6,857 nt of DNA from an uncultured Collinsella sp. (GTDB taxonomy: Bacteria; Actinomycetota; Coriobacteriia; Coriobacteriales; Coriobacteriaceae), in assembly GCA_958418185.1 (NCBI GenBank), contig CATZEP010000070.1, forward strand, positions 1 to 6,857, in the 5' to 3' direction. This document shows positions 1 through 6,230 of the stretch, one piece after another. The notes beneath the pieces were generated by a model. It was not told the origin of the DNA, did not search any database, and saw nothing but the letters and a program-made list of their open reading frames with translations. Position numbers and translations under genes: made by a program. Position 1 is the first letter of the stretch. The number at the start of each line of letters is the position of its first letter.

Positions 1-1
1 A

Positions 2-205
2 ACGTACGAGGACGACAGAGGCGTCTCAACCCTCCTCTTTACAGACGTTGAGCCGGGAAGCGTCTACGTCCTCATCTCGAACTTCGATCTGCATAAGAAA
101 GAAGCCGAGGCGCTCCTCAACTCCATCGAGTTTCCCGATGACATGGCGAAGGCAGTTGCCGAGGCACGCGAAGTCGAGATTTCGAGCATCGAGATCAAGC
201 ATTAG
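2..205 (+). CDS. C-terminal end of a surface lipoprotein (partial, 5' cut by window)
   Basis: An open frame enters at base 2 and runs 67 codons to TAG at 203-205. It has no start inside the window, so it is a 5'-truncated gene. Its product aligns without gaps to the C-terminus of the complete lipoprotein at 431-1024. Shared blocks are GSVYV, an I-x-N pair, HK, EF, DD and the closing IEIK. By my hand count about 30 of 67 residues are identical. The two are therefore tandem paralogs, and this one is inferred also to be an exported lipoprotein whose signal peptide lies upstream. Its molecular function is unknown. The tail (from about IEFPDD on) looks helical and charged. A probable terminator follows at 261-293. 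Confidence 0.82.
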   Translation, partial: TYEDDRGVSTLLFTDVEPGSVYVLISNFDLHKKEAEALLNSIEFPDDMAKAVAEAREVEISSIEIKH

Positions 206-260
206 AGGCTCGCACGCAGCATCGCATGCGCAGTCATTAAATGATCGGACGCCCAGCCAA

Positions 261-293
261 GGGAGATCGGATCGGCCGGCCCTCCCCTCTTTT
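261..293 (+). terminator. Probable Rho-independent terminator of the first lipoprotein gene
   Basis: GGGAG (261-265) pairs with CTCCC (282-286). An inner CGG (268-270) pairs with CCG (276-278) across a five-base loop, with small mismatches between the two helices. The tail CTCTTTT (287-293) follows. It lies 56 bases after the partial lipoprotein stop. Its build (GGGAG/CTCCC, then CTCTT) resembles the terminator after the paralog, so the whole gene-plus-terminator unit may have been duplicated. Confidence 0.6.
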
Positions 294-430
294 GCGCCCG
301 GACATATTGCCACTTAACGGCGCAAATCCCGCCCTCAGAATGGGACACATGGCCCACTCTTACGAGTCACTCGCGCGTACAGTAAAGGCAGGTAATCCAT
401 GGACGGTTACAGTTCGAGGAGGACACGACC

Positions 431-1024
431 ATGAAAAAGAAGGCCTTTGCGATTCTCACCCTCTGCATCAGTCTCTTTGCCGCGGTTGCCCTGGTGGGCT
501 GTGGCGGAAGCGGCGGCGCTACCGGCAGTGGCGGTGGCGGCGGAGCAGAAAAGCCAGCCGTGGATATGAGGACCGACTTCATTTGGTTTAAGGTCGAGGT
601 CCCCGAGGGCGTCGAGGTCACCGACGTCGCAGGCGATACCGCCGACAGGGCCCAGTTTAAGTTCACCGAGAGCGAGCACGCCAGCGATCGCTTCATCCCC
701 GTCTTCGATCCTGACAAGAACGCCGACGAGCTGTTCGACTACGAGGCAAAGTGGAATGCCAGCTTTGAGTGGACCGAGAATGACCCCGTCAAGTACAACG
801 GCAAGACTTGGCGCAACGCTTCCTATACACACTCGGGCGGCGTGACGACTGAGTACTTCACCGAAGCAGGCGGCGGCAGCGTCTACGTGCGCATCGACAA
901 CGTCGAGGAGCACAAGGATGCCGTCGAAACCATGATGAAGTCCCTGGAATTTGCCGACGACATCGCCGAGGCAAAGACCGAGGCCATGGATGTTAAGCTC
1001 GACGATATCGAGATTAAGCGCTAA
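431..1024 (+). CDS. Putative surface lipoprotein, Gly-rich linker (tandem paralog)
   Basis: This 197-residue protein begins with a lipoprotein signal peptide: a KKK n-region, a hydrophobic core, and the lipobox L21-V22-G23-C24. Cys24 would be lipidated and anchor the protein on the outer face of the membrane. A flexible Gly/Ser linker (about residues 25-38) follows. The globular part (about 45-180) is acidic, with the C-terminal block GSVYVRIDN and a final charged helix ending IEIKR. The start is supported by GAGGAGGA at 416-423, seven bases before the ATG. I do not recognise a named domain. The size and layout suggest a small substrate-binding or structural surface protein, but no function can be assigned. 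It is a paralog of the partial gene just upstream and ends at its own strong terminator, so each copy is probably a single-gene unit. I saw no convincing promoter in 300-415. Confidence 0.88.
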   Translation: MKKKAFAILTLCISLFAAVALVGCGGSGGATGSGGGGGAEKPAVDMRTDFIWFKVEVPEGVEVTDVAGDTADRAQFKFTESEHASDRFIPVFDPDKNADELFDYEAKWNASFEWTENDPVKYNGKTWRNASYTHSGGVTTEYFTEAGGGSVYVRIDNVEEHKDAVETMMKSLEFADDIAEAKTEAMDVKLDDIEIKR

Positions 1025-1095
1025 GCGACTCGCGAGCGCAACGAAAAACACGAGCGCAGCGCCAACAAGCGGCGGTGCCCCAGCGCTTCGTATCC

Positions 1096-1130
1096 AGGGA
1101 GGGCCGGTAAACCGACCCTCCCTCTCTTAT
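1096..1130 (+). terminator. Rho-independent terminator after the complete lipoprotein gene
   Basis: AGGGAGGG (1096-1103) pairs perfectly with CCCTCCCT (1116-1123). After one C/A mismatch the helix continues with CGGT (1105-1108) against ACCG (1111-1114). The tail is CTCTTAT. It lies 72 bases after the lipoprotein stop codon and matches the style of the terminator after the upstream paralog. The gene-free stretch 1025-1330 otherwise holds only the promoter of the next gene. Confidence 0.85.
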
Positions 1131-1256
1131 GCCGGTAGCCGACGAACGCGAGGATGCCGGACGCCGGAACCACCTCAAGTGTGGCAACGGTACGAAAACG
1201 GCAAGCACCCAAACACGTCCGCCCGCCGATTTATAGCGCCGCGCACACAATTTAAG

Positions 1257-1287
1257 CCGACACCTTTAAACATCCGGGCAGTATAGT
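1257..1287 (+). promoter_or_regulatory. Probable sigma-70-type promoter of the PI-PLC gene
   Basis: The -10 element TATAGT (1282-1287) matches five of six consensus bases. A candidate -35, CCGACA (1257-1262), matches four of six with a long 19-base spacer. Transcription would begin around 1293-1296, giving a leader of about 35 bases with a strong ribosome site GGAGGAG (1322-1328). An in-frame ATG at 1286 falls inside the -10 box and so cannot be the start of this transcript, which supports the ATG at 1331. Confidence 0.5.
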
Positions 1288-1330
1288 GACCAAAATGAGC
1301 GCATTACCGCACCCTGCGAATGGAGGAGTT

Positions 1331-3802
1331 ATGACCGAACACCACGCCATCAGTCGTCGAGCATTTACGCTGGGCCTAGGACTTGCGGCGTTGTCGCCGC
1401 TTGCAAGCCTGCCCGAAGCCGCGACGCTGGATATTCCCCTGCGCGCGGCATTTGCAGAAGACACGCCCACACCGGCGGCCACCCTCGACAAGTTCGTCAT
1501 TCGCCTTCGCCCCGCGGGCTATTTTCGCACCGCGAGCGTCAACGAAGACGGCAACGTCATCGGCAACGTCTGCCACCTGTTTAATGACGGCACGTCCAGC
1601 AAGCTCATCCTCGAGCACGTAGAGACCGATACAGAAAATACAAATTGGTATGCCATCCGCACCCTGCTCAATTTCGAAGAGCACAAGAAGACGGGCTACA
1701 GCATTTGGTCGGTCGATGGCGACTCGGACAAAGATGGAAAGGTCATCCACGTATGGAGTGGCGAGCACGACGACAAGCCCAGCCGCTCTTTTGCGTTCGA
1801 CCGCCAGTCAAACGGAACCTACATCATCCGAGACCGCACAAACGAGAAAAAAGACATTAATTACCTGGCCATAGAAAAGGACGGCAAAGACCAAGACAAG
1901 AACAAGATCTGCCACAAGAGGAAGAGCATTCCGTGGGAGCTCGAACTTGTCGGTTACGACAAGGGCGAGATCAATACCACGGTTAGAAGTATCGACTGGA
2001 TCACGTATAGCAGCTACGTCGATGGACCATGTTGGATGAGCCACGTCGACGACGACAAGTACCTCGACGAACTGAGCATCCCAGGCACGCATGATTCGGG
2101 CAGCTGCAGCGTCGACAACGACACCGAGCCCCAAACCTCGCTTGCAAAGTGCCAGCAGGATTACATCCCCACGCAGTTGCTCGAAGGCATTCGCTACTTT
2201 GATATTCGACTCGGAAAGGGTGAGAACCCCGGCATCGACCACGGAGATTGCTACCTGCTCAAAAAAGACGGGAACTTTATGCATCTTTCCGATGTCATCG
2301 GGTACTTCAATACGTTTTTGAGCGAAAACCCGAAAGAAGCGCTCATCATGCTCGTGTCGCGGGGCAACGACGAGGCTACCGACGAAAGCCTCACGACGGC
2401 TTTTGCCAATGTTATGGACAAGAACCCCAATCTGTTCTACACATCGAGCCGCATCCCCACGCTGGGCGAGGTGCGCGGAAAAATCGTCTTGCTGCGTCGA
2501 TTTAGGCTCGTCGGCAGCAGCGTAAGCGGCCACACGTGGGGCCTCGACCTCACCGAATGGGACGACAAAATCGCAGCGCACACCGACAGCGCCTCCATGT
2601 GTCTCGTTCGAGACGAGCGGGGCTTTGAAGCCGTGGGGAAAACGGGTGACGAAAAGCCCTATTGCACCAAGGTATATGCCCAGGACCATTACGAATGCAC
2701 AGGAACCGACAAAATCAGCTGGGTCGATATGGCGCTGCAGGAGACAACCAAGCTCGCCCGCATCATGGTGGACGTCGAGGACGATGCCGGGGCCAAGGTA
2801 AAGGTCTTGGAGCACAGCTGGTGCATCAACTACACCAGCTGCACGAACCACAAGCAAGGAAGCAATCCTTTTACCGCAGCGCGAGTGGTCGACGAGCACC
2901 TGTACAAGAGCTCGTATATAAACAATACCGGAGTTGAGGGCACAAAAGAGAACTGCCGTAAGAACATTGGCATCATTGCGTCCGACTTTGTTGATGCGGC
3001 ACTGGCCCGAAGCATCTACCAGCGTAATTACGATGCGCAGCACAAGCAGACAGCTTCGTACTACCTCCCGACCCGCATGCATATGACATACGGCGACTCG
3101 CTGAGCGATGCCTCGCTCCAAGATGGCAAGACCGTTGGCGAGGGCCATTTCCGCCTTGCCGACAGCAGCAACGTGCTCAACGTGGCGGCTTCGGGCCATG
3201 CGTTTGCCATCGAATATGTGGATGTCGATGTCCTGGGCAACGAGACTGTTACGGGGCTGCAGGGTTCTGTGCCCATCGATATCGACCCACGCGCGCTGAC
3301 GCCCCATTTTGAGGGACTCGAAGGCCTTAAGGCCGGCGAGGACGTGCGCGCCAAGATTGCGGCATCACTCGAGGGCAAGCTCGAAACCGATGCCTGCACA
3401 GCCCAACTCGAGTTTATGCACGATGCAAACGGCGCTCCGGGTACGGCAATGGCCGAGGGCGAAACATTTGCCGCAGGGACGTACTGGGTGCGCGTGAACG
3501 GTCTCTTGGGCGACGCGGCGCAAAACTACACACTTGCCACCGACGGAGCCGCAAGCTTTACTGTGACGGCTTCGGGCAACGCGGGCGGCACCGGCGCCGG
3601 CACCGGTACCGGCGCCAACGCAGACGGCGCCGACAAGAACGGCGGCGGCAACAAGAGCAAGGGCTCGACCGGAAAACTCGCCGACACGGGCGACGGCTCT
3701 GGTATCGCCGCCGGGCTCGCCGCTGCCGCCGTGGCGACAACGGTCGCCGGCGCGGCAATGCTTGCCAGTGACCGCGAAAACGCTGGGGACGACAGCGAAT
3801 AG
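1331..3802 (+). CDS. Tat-exported, wall-anchored phosphatidylinositol-specific phospholipase C
   Basis: This 823-residue surface enzyme is predicted to cleave phosphatidylinositol or GPI anchors, releasing diacylglycerol. Start: ATG 1331 sits two bases after GGAGGAG; the in-frame ATG at 1286 has no ribosome site. A Tat signal (S8-R9-R10-A-F12) probably ends near A40-F-A42. About 53-206 looks like a ricin-type beta-trefoil (tentative). The PI-PLC domain (about 235-565) shows SIPGTHDS with H254 and D255, FDIRLG with D291 and R293, and H304-G. RGKIVLLRRF lies near 382-391 and IIASDFVD carries D552. The H254-H304 spacing of 50 equals H32-H82 of the Bacillus cereus enzyme, and D552 may correspond to its D274. 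A beta-rich region follows to about 750, then a Gly-rich linker. The end is L783-A-D-T-G787, a hydrophobic helix (792-813) and the tail DRENAGDDSE. LAxTG is typical of class E sortase substrates; no sortase lies in the window. Thirteen cysteines suggest disulfides. The gene appears monocistronic. Confidence 0.93.
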   Translation: MTEHHAISRRAFTLGLGLAALSPLASLPEAATLDIPLRAAFAEDTPTPAATLDKFVIRLRPAGYFRTASVNEDGNVIGNVCHLFNDGTSSKLILEHVETDTENTNWYAIRTLLNFEEHKKTGYSIWSVDGDSDKDGKVIHVWSGEHDDKPSRSFAFDRQSNGTYIIRDRTNEKKDINYLAIEKDGKDQDKNKICHKRKSIPWELELVGYDKGEINTTVRSIDWITYSSYVDGPCWMSHVDDDKYLDELSIPGTHDSGSCSVDNDTEPQTSLAKCQQDYIPTQLLEGIRYFDIRLGKGENPGIDHGDCYLLKKDGNFMHLSDVIGYFNTFLSENPKEALIMLVSRGNDEATDESLTTAFANVMDKNPNLFYTSSRIPTLGEVRGKIVLLRRFRLVGSSVSGHTWGLDLTEWDDKIAAHTDSASMCLVRDERGFEAVGKTGDEKPYCTKVYAQDHYECTGTDKISWVDMALQETTKLARIMVDVEDDAGAKVKVLEHSWCINYTSCTNHKQGSNPFTAARVVDEHLYKSSYINNTGVEGTKENCRKNIGIIASDFVDAALARSIYQRNYDAQHKQTASYYLPTRMHMTYGDSLSDASLQDGKTVGEGHFRLADSSNVLNVAASGHAFAIEYVDVDVLGNETVTGLQGSVPIDIDPRALTPHFEGLEGLKAGEDVRAKIAASLEGKLETDACTAQLEFMHDANGAPGTAMAEGETFAAGTYWVRVNGLLGDAAQNYTLATDGAASFTVTASGNAGGTGAGTGTGANADGADKNGGGNKSKGSTGKLADTGDGSGIAAGLAAAAVATTVAGAAMLASDRENAGDDSE

Positions 3803-3831
3803 GCAAGCCCGCCTTTTAGACACATCGACTC

Positions 3832-3870
3832 AATCGGGGGCGCAGGACACCGTTCTGTGCCCCCGATTTT
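3832..3870 (+). terminator. Strong Rho-independent terminator between convergent genes
   Basis: AATCGGGGGC (3832-3841) pairs perfectly with GCCCCCGATT (3859-3868). The helix continues inward through a G-T pair and CAGGAC (3843-3848) against GTTCTG (3852-3857), with a three-base loop. A TTTT run (3867-3870) ends the structure. It serves the PI-PLC gene, whose stop is 29 bases upstream. It lies between convergent genes and could also end the minus-strand gene finishing at 3897, though that side lacks a good T-run. Confidence 0.9.
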
Positions 3871-3896
3871 CACCTTGGCCCGAACGCCGCCATGGG

Positions 3897-4166
3897 CTAC
3901 ATCACCATGTTCAGCGCGTTAACAAACTCCTGGGCCTTCGCACGACTGCTCAGACTAAAGACGCAAGCGGTTAACAGTCGATTGCGCAGGAAAACGTCGC
4001 GACCCTTGATCCTGTTAACGCCCGTGATGTCCTTAAGGTAGACAATCTCGATATGCTTGCCGCCGAAAGTACCCTTCTTGAGCACCTCGATGCGGTTAGG
4101 GTAGATCTTGACGTCTTTAAACCTGCCCGAACCTTTGTCCTGAAACAGCAAGGTGTTGTTGTCCAT
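3897..4166 (-). CDS. Small PH-like domain protein, function unknown
   Basis: The product is 89 residues, begins MDNNTLLFQDKG and has no signal peptide or membrane segment, so it is probably cytoplasmic. Its alternating strands (FKDVKIYPNRIEVLKK, then HIEIVYLKDITGVNRI), ending in a helix AKAQEFVNAL, have the pattern of small bacterial PH-like domains. That assignment is by eye and tentative. Longer readings with GTG at 4211 or ATG at 4205 exist. ATG 4166 is chosen because GGGAG lies eight bases upstream of it on the minus strand, while the others lack a ribosome site. The candidate promoter also places the transcript start near 4205. The gene is divergent from the YhcG nuclease gene and convergent with the PI-PLC gene. 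Nothing in its context shows its role. Confidence 0.75.
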   Translation of the reverse strand: MDNNTLLFQDKGSGRFKDVKIYPNRIEVLKKGTFGGKHIEIVYLKDITGVNRIKGRDVFLRNRLLTACVFSLSSRAKAQEFVNALNMVM

Positions 4167-4211
4167 GCGTGTCACTCCCATGGGGTTCGCTAAAACTGCC
4201 TCCATGGTCAC

Positions 4212-4241
4212 ATTTTAACCACCGCAAGGCTCCCATGCGAA
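4212..4241 (-). promoter_or_regulatory. Candidate promoter of the PH-like gene
   Basis: On the minus strand TAAAAT (4217 to 4212) matches five of six bases of a -10 box. TTCGCA (4241 to 4236) matches four of six of a -35 box, with 18 bases between. Predicted transcription starts near 4205, about 40 bases before the chosen ATG at 4166. Confidence 0.42.
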
Positions 4242-4334
4242 GGTGCCAGACAGCACAGCAATTCGTGTCCGCGCGAGGCTTTAAACTAAATGCGATAAAG
4301 ATGCATTCCACAAGAGGAAAGTGGGGCGACAGTG

Positions 4335-5384
4335 ATGGGCGAACTGGTAAACCGTGGAGAATCGGCAATCGTGCCAGAAGTTTTTTACAAGCAGGTTTCC
4401 TCGATTCTCAACGCCGCTCGCGACAAGGCCTATACCGCCGTTAACTTTGCGATGGTTGAGGCGTATTGGGAGATCGGCAAGAGCATTGTTGATGAACAGG
4501 GCGGAGAGGAGCGCGCCAAGTATGGCGATGCACTGATCGACGAACTTGCCGTTAGATTGACTAAGGATTTTGGCAGAGGCTTCAACGCCAGAAGCTTAAG
4601 ATATATGCGGCAGTTTTATCTTGCGTTCCCAATTCGGAACGCGCTGCGTTCCGAATTGAATTGGACACATTACCGCAGGTTATCGCGTATAACCGACCCC
4701 GAAGCTCGCACCTGGTACATGAACGAATGCGCCGATTCTCGCTGGAGCACGCGTCAGCTCGAGCGCCAGATCAACACCATGTTCCGCGAGCGCCTGCTTG
4801 CCAGCAAGGACAAGGAGGCCGTCACCCAGGAAATCCAAAAGAGCGCCCCGGCTCGTCGCCCCGAGGATATCATCCGTGACCCATATGTACTGGAGTTTTT
4901 AGGTTTCTCGGACGATACTGCGTTTCGCGAGAGCGATCTAGAGCAGGCGCTCATCACGCATCTTCAGAAGTTCCTGCTGGAGCTTGGCCGTGGCTTCGCT
5001 TTCGAGGCGCGCCAAAAGCGCATCACCTTTGATGGGCGCCATTTCTATATTGACCTTGTTTTTTACAACTATCTGATGCGCTGCTTCGTGCTCATCGACC
5101 TTAAGACCGATGACCTTACGCATCAGGACCTGGGCCAGATGCAAATGTATGTGAACTACTACACGCGCGAGCTCATGAACGAAGGCGACAATCCGCCCAT
5201 AGGCATCGTGCTCTGCGCGGACAAAAGCGACTCGATTGTCGAGTACACGCTGCCCGAAGACAACGACCAAGTGTTTGCCGCCAAATACTTGCCGTATCTT
5301 CCAAGCAAGGAAGAGCTGGCGCGCGAGCTGAGTGCCGAGTACCGCGCCATCAACGAAGCGACTAATGGCGAAACGCAAGGGTAG
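4335..5384 (+). CDS. YhcG/DUF1016-family PDDEXK nuclease
   Basis: This 349-residue protein has the two-part layout of the YhcG (DUF1016) family. The N-terminal helical domain (about residues 15-110) contains AYWEIGKSIVDEQ, RYMRQFYLAFP and LNWTHYRRL, the family's usual signature. The C-terminal nuclease domain (about 170-330) has the PD-(D/E)xK core in FYIDLVFYN (D240) and VLIDLKT (D255-x-K257), followed by LGQMQMYVNYY. D255 replaces the more common E of ELK. It should therefore be a metal-dependent DNA nuclease. Family members often travel with type I restriction loci or mobile DNA; no methylase or specificity gene is seen here, so it stands alone. Its length is normal for the family and the frame is intact. 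GTG 4332 directly precedes ATG 4335; GTGGGG at 4321-4326 is a modest ribosome site for either. An inverted repeat lies inside the gene at 4630-4658, and an ADP-ribosylglycohydrolase relic follows immediately. Confidence 0.93.
   Translation: MGELVNRGESAIVPEVFYKQVSSILNAARDKAYTAVNFAMVEAYWEIGKSIVDEQGGEERAKYGDALIDELAVRLTKDFGRGFNARSLRYMRQFYLAFPIRNALRSELNWTHYRRLSRITDPEARTWYMNECADSRWSTRQLERQINTMFRERLLASKDKEAVTQEIQKSAPARRPEDIIRDPYVLEFLGFSDDTAFRESDLEQALITHLQKFLLELGRGFAFEARQKRITFDGRHFYIDLVFYNYLMRCFVLIDLKTDDLTHQDLGQMQMYVNYYTRELMNEGDNPPIGIVLCADKSDSIVEYTLPEDNDQVFAAKYLPYLPSKEELARELSAEYRAINEATNGETQG
4630..4658. repeat. Perfect 13-bp inverted repeat inside the nuclease gene
   Basis: CAATTCGGAACGC (4630-4642) is followed by GCT and then by its exact reverse complement GCGTTCCGAATTG (4646-4658). 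It encodes the segment PIRNALRSELN, just after the conserved FYLAF and just before the WTHYR motif. On RNA it would form a very stable hairpin in mid-message. There is no T-run, so it is not an ordinary terminator. Confidence 0.9.
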
Positions 5385-5390
5385 CAATGA

Positions 5391-5573
5391 GGCTCAGGCG
5401 AGCGCGACAACGGCAACGGCTCACTCATGCGCATCGCTCCCCTGGCGTTCACCGATACCACGACGGCTGTCGCAGGCGCCCTTGCCGGCACGGCCTACGG
5501 TATCGACGCCATTCCACGGGAGTGGATAGACACCCTGCGCGGTAAAGAATTGATTGAGAGCTGCCTGTTTTAG
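5391..5573 (+). pseudogene. ADP-ribosylglycohydrolase relic with internal deletion
   Basis: The frame ending in TAG at 5571-5573 reads DNGNGSLMRIAPLAF (about 5406-5450) and then directly TDTTTAVAGALAG (about 5451-5489), then YGIDAIPREWIDTL to the end. NGNGSLMRI and the DTDT-xAVAGALAG motif are both hallmarks of the ADP-ribosylglycohydrolase (DraG-like) family, which removes ADP-ribose from proteins or nucleic acids. In intact members they lie roughly a hundred residues apart, so the middle has been lost in frame. The N-terminal part is also gone: an in-frame TGA at 5388-5390 precedes the relic, which begins six bases after the nuclease stop. The remaining 60 codons lack much of the metal-binding site and cannot be active. 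No start codon with a ribosome site is evident, although ATG 5427 is in frame. Confidence 0.78.
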
Positions 5574-5641
5574 GACGCCATTCAAGAAATAAGGTAGGGG
5601 GCATCATAGAGAGGAAGATCGCAAATATCGATGAGTTCCAA

Positions 5642-5827
5642 ATGGACGAAAACGAAACCCCGATACCCCCAACAAGACTGAGGGAGGAAGAAAACCTTTA
5701 CGTCCTCCCCGACGGGCGTTACCTCCCCTGCGGGGTCTACAGGACCGCGAACGGCGGTTCGCTCATTTATGAGCCATCCGAACTAAGCTTCTTCGGGCAG
5801 ATGCTTGCTCAATTCAAAGAGAGCTAG
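5642..5827 (+). CDS. Small hypothetical protein with uncertain start
   Basis: A 61-codon ORF begins MDENETPIPPTRLREEEN and continues through LYVLPDGRYLPCGVYR to a final FFGQMLAQFKES. I do not recognise it. It has no signal peptide or membrane helix and the N-terminal half is acidic. Codon use differs from neighbouring genes: it contains ATA, AGA, AGG and GGG codons and few CGC, which suggests imported DNA. ATG 5642 has no visible ribosome site. The frame stays open upstream, and GGGGG at 5597-5601 precedes an ATA codon at 5606 that would give IERKIANIDEFQ before this Met. The true start may therefore be a non-standard or mutated codon upstream, in which case the gene could be decaying. Nothing in the context indicates a function. 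Confidence 0.45.
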   Translation: MDENETPIPPTRLREEENLYVLPDGRYLPCGVYRTANGGSLIYEPSELSFFGQMLAQFKES

Positions 5828-5915
5828 AGGCTTGATTGCCCGTTAGATCGACACTGTTCCGGACCATGGGATGGGTAGGATGCCTCCCACCGCGGCCTGT
5901 GAGGTAAAATCTTGC

Positions 5916-5941
5916 CTGCCGCGGAATCCGCCTGCGGGCAG
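5916..5941 (+). other. Stem-loop upstream of the micro-protein ORF
   Basis: CTGCC (5916-5920) pairs with GGCAG (5937-5941). Inside, GCGG (5921-5924) pairs with CCGC (5928-5931) around AAT, leaving CTGCG bulged. A -10-like TAAAAT (5905-5910) lies just before, but no -35 matches it. The structure would sit in the leader of the ORF at 5971. Whether it regulates anything is unknown. Confidence 0.35.
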
Positions 5942-5970
5942 CGCTCCGATCTCCGATTGGGGTGAAGCCT

Positions 5971-6063
5971 ATGAACTTGTATCTTGAAATCCTGCGCTTC
6001 TCGATGTACGTGACCGGCATTGCCCGGAACCTCTACGCGATCTGGCGGGAATATAAGCAGTAA
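5971..6063 (+). CDS. 30-residue micro-protein, possibly membrane-active
   Basis: A 30-residue ORF, MNLYLEILRFSMYVTG and on to a basic-aromatic end WREYKQ, is preceded by GGGGTGA (5959-5965) five bases before its ATG. Its first 25 residues are rich in L, I, Y, F and M with sparse charges (E6, R9, R19), suiting an amphipathic or membrane-associated helix with net positive charge. Such traits occur in small membrane peptides and type I toxins, but I recognise no family and make no functional claim. It lies alone in an otherwise gene-poor stretch (5828-6329). Upstream is a hairpin-forming leader, and downstream a weak terminator-like hairpin at 6193-6230. The ribosome site and compact codon use favour a real gene; chance cannot be excluded at this length. 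Confidence 0.5.
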   Translation: MNLYLEILRFSMYVTGIARNLYAIWREYKQ

Positions 6064-6192
6064 CGGATAGCGAAGGGAGTCATAGAAAAGGACCGGTTGC
6101 AGCCGGCCCTAGACGATAATACCTGCGTTGCCCGCGTCTCCGAAGTTTAAGCGCTGAGGAGCGGGTTCCGCGGCACAACCTGATTCTACCCA

Positions 6193-6230
6193 GTGGAAAG
6201 GCTCTTTTACAGCTGTTCCACCGATTATTT
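6193..6230 (+). terminator. Weak terminator-like hairpin
   Basis: GTGGAA (6193-6198) pairs with TTCCAC (6216-6221). After an A/G mismatch GGCT (6200-6203) pairs with AGCT (6211-6214) around a seven-base loop. The trailing CGATTATTT is only moderately T-rich. It could end a transcript from the micro-protein region. I see no gene in 6064-6329. Confidence 0.3.

Noticed and set aside
407..1051. A 214-codon minus-strand frame over the lipoprotein gene
   Set aside because: It is antisense to a gene with clear lipobox and ribosome site, and its residues show no domain pattern.
1286..1330. N-terminal extension of the PI-PLC from ATG 1286
   Set aside because: The ATG lies inside the -10 element, has no ribosome site and would bury the Tat signal. 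GGAGGAG directly precedes ATG 1331.
1808..3307. A 499-codon open frame on the minus strand
   Set aside because: It lies wholly inside the PI-PLC gene, has no ribosome site and shows no family motif. It is a by-product of GC-rich codon use in the real gene.
4167..4211. N-terminal extension of the PH-like protein from GTG 4211 or ATG 4205
   Set aside because: There is no ribosome site, and the candidate promoter would start transcription at or after these codons.
5505..5583. Direct repeat GACGCCATTC at 5505-5514 and 5574-5583
   Set aside because: It is only ten bases in two copies with unrelated flanks. It is too short to call an attachment site or element boundary.
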